7,769 nucleotides of DNA from Desulfobacula sp. (GTDB lineage Bacteria > Desulfobacterota > Desulfobacteria > Desulfobacterales > Desulfobacteraceae). The position numbers and the translations under genes were made by a program. The notes under the pieces were generated by a model that was not told the origin of the DNA, made no database searches, and was given only the letters and a program-made list of their open reading frames with translations. The stretch covers positions 1 to 7,769 of the forward strand of contig JAGLNZ010000553.1 of assembly GCA_023139225.1 (NCBI GenBank), read 5' to 3'. Numbering within the stretch: the stretch's first letter is position 1; the number at the start of each line of letters is the position of its first letter. This document shows positions 1 to 5,438 of this stretch, piece after piece.

Positions 1-1
1 A

Positions 2-562
2 AACAAAAACAATCTTCCCTTAAGTTTCCTTGGGGAGGATTTTTTAGGCGTTATTGGAGGGCTGTTTCTTGAACGGCCATTGTATTATGATAATTATGCC
101 TCCGGTGAATTGTACTCAAATTTCAAATCTCTTTCAGATATCACAAAAACCAGCCGAGCCCTGGAACAGATTATTGCTCTTGATTTGGTTCTGGACAAAT
201 TAGATGTGGATATCAAATCTTTTAAGAAAGGTGTCTTAACCTATAAAACTTTGATTCTGACTCTGTGGGCAAAAGACCGGCTGAACCTTTCACCAACCCT
301 TGAACCCATTGATACAAAAGTCTTCAAAAAATTTTTCATCGCCCTGTTTTCAAAATCAGATGTAAACAGAACCGAAAAAATTCCATTAAATGACCTGGCC
401 CTTTGGACGTTGGAAGCAACCGGTATGGATGAAACTAAACCGCCAGAAGCCTTTAGTGAGGTCTTGGCAGATTTAATTTATGAACTTGAATCAGAATACG
501 GCTCAGTTGATCCGAAAAATATTGATCCCAGGTTTATCCCCCATTTTTTATTAAAAAAATAA
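2..562 (+). CDS. C-terminal part of a DUF6178-like protein (5' end outside window)
   Basis: The frame is open from the left edge to a TAA at 560-562, giving 186 residues of a longer protein. A TTG at 80 is a possible start, but the residues before it (…FLGEDFLGVIGGLFLERPLYYD) read as normal protein continuing into the rest, and no start with a ribosome binding site precedes it, so I treat the gene as cut by the window edge. The fragment is mostly predicted helix, has no signal peptide or membrane segment, and shows no catalytic motif I can name. Its pattern, with FLERPLYYDNY, then a SLSDI…ALEQIIALDLVLD stretch and later LTLWAKDRL, reminds me of the C-terminal region of DUF6178 proteins, which are long, uncharacterised and common in Desulfobacterota. 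That assignment is from memory and tentative. It converges with cheB; no clear terminator lies between them. Function unknown. Confidence 0.7.
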   Translation, partial: NKNNLPLSFLGEDFLGVIGGLFLERPLYYDNYASGELYSNFKSLSDITKTSRALEQIIALDLVLDKLDVDIKSFKKGVLTYKTLILTLWAKDRLNLSPTLEPIDTKVFKKFFIALFSKSDVNRTEKIPLNDLALWTLEATGMDETKPPEAFSEVLADLIYELESEYGSVDPKNIDPRFIPHFLLKK

Positions 563-714
563 ACAACTGGGAAGTTTATGGCGAAGGCTTTGGTATCCAC
601 TGGCCGAATATTAATGGAGTTTTATGTACTGAAGGGTTGCTCCAATATCATTCTCTATATCAGGGGCAATTATTTTCCCGTTTTATTGCACGGCCATGGC
701 AATTTTTTGAGTAA
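562..714 (+). pseudogene. relic of a DUF2442 gene (C-terminal signature only)
   Basis: In the frame beginning at 562 the translation reads NNWEVYGEGFGIHWPNIN and then GVLCTEGLL, up to about 645. This matches the C-terminal signature of DUF2442 proteins, usually about 80-90 residues and ending in a pattern like NW…G.GIHWPD.D…EGLL. Members often sit beside DUF4160 proteins in toxin-antitoxin-like pairs. Here the N-terminal half is missing: the frame is closed by a TGA at 523-525, there is no plausible start or ribosome binding site, and the bases before 562 belong to the upstream gene. After EGLL the frame runs on without resemblance into the 3' end of cheB on the opposite strand and stops at 712-714, so the original stop also seems lost. 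The motif match is seen; the decay history is inferred. A coincidental match is unlikely given the contiguous GIHWPNI and EGLL blocks. Confidence 0.65.
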
Positions 715-1759
715 TATTCAAAGGGTCCAGGCTTTCATCTGACAGGCCGGCATCATCCACAGCCCTTGGCATCCCATACACCACACAGGTTTCAGCTTTC
801 TGGGAGATACAAATACACCCTTTGTTTTTCATTACACCCACACCTTTTTTGCCGTCCTCCCCCATTCCCGTTAAAACAATTGCAAGGATATTACCCTGAT
901 ATGACTTTGCAATGGATTCAAACAGCACATCTGCAGAGGGCCTGACACTGTTTACAGGCGGTCTGCTGTTCATACGGATCAATCTTTTTCCCTGGGCATC
1001 AGGTTGTGATACGGTCATATGCTGTCCACCAGGTGCAATATAAACTTTAGACGGCAGGATCTCATCACCATGACTGGCTTGAAAAATATCAAGTTCAGAT
1101 TTATCATTCAGGCTTTTTGCAAAATAAAGTGTCATGGCAGCTGGAATATGCTGTACCAGCAGGATAGGAACCTTAAGATTGCCGGGCAATATAGAAAAAA
1201 TCCGGCTTAAAATTTCAGGCCCTCCGGTTGAAGATGCCATGACAACAATATCAATCTTTCCCATCAAAGAAACAGGCCTGGAAGGTTTATCCCTGGTTTT
1301 CAAGGGCATGAAAAACTTATTTTTATATTTAAGTGCGGGTTTATTTGAAAATCTTTTACGACTTCTTAAAAGCCCCGTAATAGTTAACAAATAAAGACGA
1401 AATTCATTATATTGTCTGGATTTAACATCACCCGGTTTTTCAATACACTCGTAAACGCCCATTTCAAGAGCATTGACCAGGATATCGGAATCCTGGGTTT
1501 TCGGATCATAAGTGACAATCACGTTAAGGTCGGAATCGATTTCTTTTATGGTATCTATGATCTTTATCCCCCCCATGCCCGGGGTAAGATCAAGAAGAAT
1601 AAGGTCTAAGTTCCCATGATTAATTTTAGCGATCAGCATTCTTTTGGAACGAGCAACTCCCAGAACATTGATTCCGCTTATTGAGCCGCACAATTCTTTT
1701 AAAAGGTTAACAATCCCCGGATTTTCATCTGCAATAATAATATTCAGTTTATCGACCAT
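683..1759 (-). CDS. cheB: CheB, chemotaxis response regulator protein-glutamate methylesterase
   Basis: This cytoplasmic enzyme hydrolyses receptor glutamyl methyl esters (and deamidates glutamines), resetting receptor sensitivity after CheA phosphorylates it. The 358 residues match the family's usual length. An N-terminal receiver (about 4-125) has acidic D11/E12, phospho-acceptor D57 in LILLDLTPGMGG, T83 and K108 in the EKPG motif. A basic linker (about 130-168) leads to the methylesterase domain (about 169-350), whose catalytic triad is visible as S177 in ASSTGGPE, H204 in QHIPAAMT and D302 in LTGMGEDG. It is the last gene of the operon, 15 nt after cheY. The ATG at 1757-1759 fits the start of the first receiver strand, but it lacks a convincing Shine-Dalgarno sequence (AGCCTTAAAT precedes it), so it may rely on reinitiation after cheY. 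Its 3' end converges with the DUF2442 relic. No cheR is visible. Confidence 0.96.
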   Translation of the reverse strand: MVDKLNIIIADENPGIVNLLKELCGSISGINVLGVARSKRMLIAKINHGNLDLILLDLTPGMGGIKIIDTIKEIDSDLNVIVTYDPKTQDSDILVNALEMGVYECIEKPGDVKSRQYNEFRLYLLTITGLLRSRKRFSNKPALKYKNKFFMPLKTRDKPSRPVSLMGKIDIVVMASSTGGPEILSRIFSILPGNLKVPILLVQHIPAAMTLYFAKSLNDKSELDIFQASHGDEILPSKVYIAPGGQHMTVSQPDAQGKRLIRMNSRPPVNSVRPSADVLFESIAKSYQGNILAIVLTGMGEDGKKGVGVMKNKGCICISQKAETCVVYGMPRAVDDAGLSDESLDPLNITQKIAMAVQ

Positions 1760-1774
1760 ATTTAAGGCTGCTTT

Positions 1775-2161
1775 CTATAATATTCCGGCCTGCTTTAGCT
1801 TAAGTTCAACCATTGACGCGTCAAAGGGCTTGATAATATACGCCTGTACACCCAGGCGCATGGTTTCCAAAATAATCTGCCTTGCTGTTACGGTGGTGGC
1901 CATAATAAACGGTGTGTCCTGCATGTCATCGTTGCTCCTTACGGCTCGAAGCAGTTCAAGCCCTGACATCTTCGGCATCTCCATGTCCGATACAATCAAG
2001 TCAAAGGCTCGATTCTCCCCTTTTCTAAACTCATCTTTTATTTTATACCAGGCTTCCTCGCCATCAACTGCTTCTGTTATATCTATAAGTCCCAGGCTGA
2101 CCAGAATTTTTTTCATTGCTGACCGGATGGAAGCTTTATCATCAACTATCAGTATTTTCAT
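1775..2161 (-). CDS. cheY: CheY-like single-domain response regulator
   Basis: This is a stand-alone receiver of 128 residues, the standard CheY size, with no output domain. CheA would transfer phosphate to it, and phospho-CheY would diffuse to the motor or another target. All active-site positions are present: D7 and D8 in LIVDDKAS, phospho-acceptor D59 in VSDMEMPKMSG, the switch threonine T89 in FIMATT, aromatic Y108 and K111 in AYIIKPF. It lies between cheA (8 nt gap) and cheB (15 nt gap). The ribosome binding site AAGG (plus-strand 2168-2171) overlaps the cheA stop codon and sits 6 nt before the ATG, pointing to coupled translation. No flagellar gene is in the window, so whether the target is FliM or something else cannot be told from here. 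Confidence 0.93.
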   Translation of the reverse strand: MKILIVDDKASIRSAMKKILVSLGLIDITEAVDGEEAWYKIKDEFRKGENRAFDLIVSDMEMPKMSGLELLRAVRSNDDMQDTPFIMATTVTARQIILETMRLGVQAYIIKPFDASMVELKLKQAGIL

Positions 2162-2169
2162 ACACCGCC

Positions 2170-4968
2170 TTAAACAGACTCCCTTGCTATTGCTGCCTTG
2201 TTTTCAATAAGATCGACAAATTTTTCATGGTCCAGCACCTGCACCATCATATCTTCAATAAATAATTTACCCAGAACATATTCAGGACTTGTGGCATCCT
2301 TGTTGAGTTTTTCATCTGTTTCAATGGTATCGATTATGCTTGATGCAAGAATCCCCACTCGGGCTGAGATATGTTTGGGAAAGATTGCAAACACCTCTTC
2401 ATCATTCAGTTCACATTTACTGGCCGTTAAAAACTCATCCATGAAAAAAAGCAAAACTGCATGGCTGTTATATTCCACATATTTTAAATTGCCCGTATAA
2501 TGGATATCTGACGGATTGATGGGTTCAAGCCTGGAAACACTTTTAAGTTCCAGAGCAAAATACTCTTTATTTGCGCTGCAAAAAACAATAAGGTTTCTTT
2601 TTTCTCCTTTTCCCAGGGCTTTTTTCTCTTTTAACTTATTGCGTTTTATTTCTTCGCTTTTGATGGAATCAAACCTCAAGGATGAAAGAGATGCAATTCC
2701 CGGTGCATCCAGGATCATAATCACATCTCCATTACCCAGGATAGTCGTACCGGCAAAGCACTTCAAATGCTTGATATGCTCTGACAGGGGTTCGACAACG
2801 ACTTCCTCAATATCGTAAAGTTCATCTACACAAAGCCCGAAAACATTCACCCCCAATTTTAATATAATGATATAGGTGGTATCCCATTTGGTTTGGCGGC
2901 GATCTTTTTTAAGTGATCTTTTTTCCGACTTCTCAAGACCATTGGTTTCCCGGCGTCGATCTGCAATGGCCTTTCTTTTCTCAGACTCTTTTTTACTTGT
3001 TTTTGAATTTTGAATATAGGTTTTAATCCCCAGGACATTGCGAAGTCTTAATATGGGAAGCAAATGCTCCCTGAGTCTCAACACCTCTGAACCTGCAATA
3101 TTTTCCACCCGGTTTTGAATTTTTCCGGGTTCAAGATATATTACTTCTTTTATATTGACCTGGGGAATGGCAAATTTCGCATCTCCCGAACTGACAATCA
3201 ATGAAGGAACAATGGCAAGGGTCAAAGGAATTATCAGATGGACACGGGTTCCCTCCCCTTTGACGGAATCAATCTCGATCTGTCCCCTTAACCTTTCAAT
3301 ATTGGTTTTCACAACATCCATGCCAACCCCGCGACCGGATATATCTGTAATTTCTTCGGAGGTTGAAAATCCGGGATGAAAAATCAAATCAATTTTTTGC
3401 CTGTCCGTAAACTTGTCAATCTGATCTTCGGAAACAAGCCCTTTTTCAAAGGCTTTTGATAGTACCAGCTGCGGATCTATGCCAGCCCCATCATCTGAAA
3501 TAATAATATGAACATGTCCGCCCTGATGAAATGCCTTGATATTGATTGTTCCGGTTTCAGGTTTGGATAATTTAAGCCTCTCTTCCGGGGATTCAATGCC
3601 GTGGTCAATGCAATTTCTGATCAGGTGGGTCACGGGATTGGCCAGTTTTTCCAACACGTTTCTGTCAACCTCTACATCTGCACCATCAAGAATAAAATCA
3701 ACTTTTTTGGAAATCCTTCTGGCAATATCCCTTACTACCCGTTTATATTTTCCCATAAGATCGATAATCGGCTGCATTCTCATCTGCATAATGGCTTCCT
3801 GAATATCTATTGTCACCATATCCAAATTTTGCATCAATTTTAAGGCCAGGCTGTTTTCTTTGACATACTGCTCCAATATTGGCCGCAATTGTTTTCTTGC
3901 AATCACCATCTCCCCAGCCCTGTTCATCAGTCTTGATATCAGGTCAATATTAATCCGAATGGTTTGAGTGGTTTTCGGGGTAGAAATTGTCGGCTCTTTT
4001 ATGGTTTTGATCGATTCTTCACTTGCTTTGCAAGGCTCTAATCCTTGAGATTTTGATTTTTGCTTTGAATTATCAACTCCCGGTTTTACTGAAAGCCCCT
4101 GGATGATTTTATTATAATCAGTGAACTGTTGATCAACCAGAGTCATTTGCATCTTGTTAATTTCAAGAACCTGGGAAAGCAGAGGCAAATCAAGTATGGT
4201 TGTAATCACACAAAAAAAACCATCCTTATCATTTTTACCCTCTTTGTTTTCAAGATCGGAAAATAAAATATCACCGATACTCTTAATATCATCGACAATT
4301 GAGTCCACATCCTTGTTTTTATCCAATAGATCATTTTCAAATTTTATAAAAACGGCGTATACAAATTTTTGACTGTTCAAAGCATTTTCAAGTCGTTTTT
4401 TATCAACAAAAAATAGCTTATCACTAAAGAGTAGACTATTGCCAAGGGGTTTTATGACCTGAAGTGTCTTATCTTCTTTTTTGGATTGTTTTCCGAGCTT
4501 TTTTGTCTTTTTCCGGGATTTAGGCTGCCCGGCTTTTACCGGAGATTTGGTTTTTGATTTTTTTAAGGGTTCAGGGTTCAGTATTTTACGCAGAGCAGCC
4601 TGCTCCTGTTCATAGTCACAGTTCTTTGTTGTGCCCATCAAATCAACCATGAGCTTCATTTTATCAAATCCGGAAAGAAGCGAATCCACTATTTCAGAAT
4701 TAATGACAAGCTTTTTCTCCCTCACCCTCATCAGCACACTTTCCATAGCATGGCTCAAACTTGCAAGCGCTTTGAAATTAATAAACCCTGCACCGCCTTT
4801 AATACTGTGAATGGATCGAAATGCATGATTAATTAAGTCATCATCAACGTTGGCACCCTTTTCTTCCATGGTCAGAAGATCCGGTTCCAGGCTGGCAAGG
4901 TCATCTTTTATCTCAGCGATAAATTCCGATGACATTGCGTCTAAAGAATCATGTTCTTCACTGTTCAT
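2170..4968 (-). CDS. cheA: CheA, chemotaxis histidine kinase with tandem CheW-like domains
   Basis: CheA autophosphorylates in response to receptor state and passes phosphate to CheY and CheB. At 932 residues it is longer than the roughly 650-residue enteric form. Domains in order: P1/Hpt (about 10-115) with phospho-acceptor H54 in SIHSIKGGAGF; a Lys-rich linker (about 135-168); a P2-like region (about 185-290) resembling the atypical P2 of deltaproteobacterial CheAs; a second linker; P3 dimerisation (about 335-400); the P4 ATPase (about 405-580) with N-box HLIRNCIDHGIE (448-459), G1 box DDGAGID (492-498) and G2 box GRGVGMD (545-551); P5/CheW-like (about 582-760) broken by a basic insert; and a second CheW-like domain (about 789-925). 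All catalytic motifs are intact, so an active kinase is expected. Its ATG overlaps the cheW stop (ATGA), with AAGGA (plus-strand 4975-4979) 6 nt upstream. Confidence 0.96.
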   Translation of the reverse strand: MNSEEHDSLDAMSSEFIAEIKDDLASLEPDLLTMEEKGANVDDDLINHAFRSIHSIKGGAGFINFKALASLSHAMESVLMRVREKKLVINSEIVDSLLSGFDKMKLMVDLMGTTKNCDYEQEQAALRKILNPEPLKKSKTKSPVKAGQPKSRKKTKKLGKQSKKEDKTLQVIKPLGNSLLFSDKLFFVDKKRLENALNSQKFVYAVFIKFENDLLDKNKDVDSIVDDIKSIGDILFSDLENKEGKNDKDGFFCVITTILDLPLLSQVLEINKMQMTLVDQQFTDYNKIIQGLSVKPGVDNSKQKSKSQGLEPCKASEESIKTIKEPTISTPKTTQTIRINIDLISRLMNRAGEMVIARKQLRPILEQYVKENSLALKLMQNLDMVTIDIQEAIMQMRMQPIIDLMGKYKRVVRDIARRISKKVDFILDGADVEVDRNVLEKLANPVTHLIRNCIDHGIESPEERLKLSKPETGTINIKAFHQGGHVHIIISDDGAGIDPQLVLSKAFEKGLVSEDQIDKFTDRQKIDLIFHPGFSTSEEITDISGRGVGMDVVKTNIERLRGQIEIDSVKGEGTRVHLIIPLTLAIVPSLIVSSGDAKFAIPQVNIKEVIYLEPGKIQNRVENIAGSEVLRLREHLLPILRLRNVLGIKTYIQNSKTSKKESEKRKAIADRRRETNGLEKSEKRSLKKDRRQTKWDTTYIIILKLGVNVFGLCVDELYDIEEVVVEPLSEHIKHLKCFAGTTILGNGDVIMILDAPGIASLSSLRFDSIKSEEIKRNKLKEKKALGKGEKRNLIVFCSANKEYFALELKSVSRLEPINPSDIHYTGNLKYVEYNSHAVLLFFMDEFLTASKCELNDEEVFAIFPKHISARVGILASSIIDTIETDEKLNKDATSPEYVLGKLFIEDMMVQVLDHEKFVDLIENKAAIARESV
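2194..2604 (-). other. second CheW-like (P5-type) domain at the CheA C-terminus
   Basis: CheA residues about 789-925 follow a short Lys-rich spacer (about 770-790) after the first CheW-like domain. They again show the two-lobed CheW pattern: an opening strand LIVFCSANKEYFALEL, a weak middle segment around the NSHAVLLFF stretch, then VFAIFPKHISARVGILASSI and a closing VLGKLFIEDMMVQVLDHEKF. The first lobe lacks the NLRG motif of true CheW, so this looks like a diverged copy. In CheA the P5 domain contacts CheW and the receptor tip; an extra copy could add a contact in the array. The domain call rests on pattern similarity only. Confidence 0.7.
2884..3012 (-). other. Lys/Arg-rich insert inside the first CheW-like domain of CheA
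   Basis: CheA residues about 653-695 are strongly basic and predicted disordered, with blocks such as KKESEKRKAIADRRRE and EKRSLKKDRRQTKW. They fall between the strand ending in LPILRLRNVLGI and the strand starting TTYIIILKLG, where CheW-like domains have a loop after the motif that reads …LRG…P.. in CheW. The reading frame and codon use do not change across it, so it is an in-frame loop expansion and not a frameshift. Role unknown. Confidence 0.65.
4965..4968 (-). promoter_or_regulatory. ATGA stop-start overlap of cheW and cheA
   Basis: On the minus strand the cheA ATG (4966-4968) and the cheW TGA (4965-4967) share ATGA. With an AAGGA 6 nt upstream of the ATG, this is a standard translational-coupling arrangement that would keep CheW and CheA production linked. 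Confidence 0.85.
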
Positions 4969-5435
4969 AGCTGGTCCTTGGGTATTTCATCATTTGTCAG
5001 GGTGTACAATAATACTTTTTGGGCATTTAATATCATTAAGATCTCTTCAGGCAGGTCAATGATATTTTCCATATATTTTTGAATTTCCGGTTCGATATTG
5101 GCTGGGATGGATTCAATATATTTTTGATCAATGCCGATTACATCACCGATTTGATCAACAATAAATCCAACATCTTTATGCTTAAAAATAATAATGTGAC
5201 TATCAGAATGAATCCTGCGCTTTTCAAGCCCCAGCAAAACACCGATATCAAGGACTATAAGAATCTGACCCCTTAAATTTATCAGGCCTAAAACAAACGC
5301 GGGAGCCTGTTGAACCTTTGTAATCTTTATATAAGGCACAATTTCCCTGATATTCAGTATATTAATTCCGATCAGATTATCTTCCAGTCTGAACGTAACG
5401 TACTGGGATTTATGATTGAACTTTGTCAGGTTCAT
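4965..5435 (-). CDS. cheW: CheW, chemotaxis coupling protein
   Basis: CheW is the cytoplasmic adaptor joining receptor signalling tips to the CheA P5 domain. The 156 residues form one CheW domain, close to the usual size. The hallmark segment GLINLRGQILIVLDI spans residues 50-64, with R55 at the conserved arginine position needed for receptor/CheA contact in the family. The opening strand QYVTFRLEDNLIGI (11-24) and the later VGFIVDQIGDVIGI (89-102) complete the two lobes, and EEILMILNAQKVLL (130-143) matches the closing strand-helix. It starts 3 nt after the mcp stop; the likely ribosome binding site AGGA (plus-strand 5444-5447) lies inside the end of mcp, 8 nt before the ATG. It overlaps cheA by 4 nt. 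Being next to the receptor and the kinase, it probably serves this receptor specifically (inference). Confidence 0.95.
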   Translation of the reverse strand: MNLTKFNHKSQYVTFRLEDNLIGINILNIREIVPYIKITKVQQAPAFVLGLINLRGQILIVLDIGVLLGLEKRRIHSDSHIIIFKHKDVGFIVDQIGDVIGIDQKYIESIPANIEPEIQKYMENIIDLPEEILMILNAQKVLLYTLTNDEIPKDQL

Positions 5436-5438
5436 ACC

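Noticed and set aside
578..682. small plus-strand frame starting at the ATG at 579-581
   Set aside because: Another frame over the same bases carries the DUF2442 signature, while this one has no ribosome binding site and no family pattern.
683..708. possible terminator: TTGC…GCAA around GGCCATGGC followed by six T on the plus strand
   Set aside because: The stem is only about 4 bp with a poor interior, and it lies within the cheB coding sequence; the AT-rich stretch at 543-562 also lacks a GC-rich stem. I call no terminator for either convergent unit.
1644..2210. 188-codon open frame on the plus strand opposite cheY and the start of cheB
   Set aside because: It spans the ends of three well-supported minus-strand genes and has no family resemblance; it is a shadow frame.
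2884..3012. frameshift or foreign insertion within cheA
   Set aside because: The frame is continuous, both halves of the CheW-like domain are recognisable on either side, and base composition does not change sharply.
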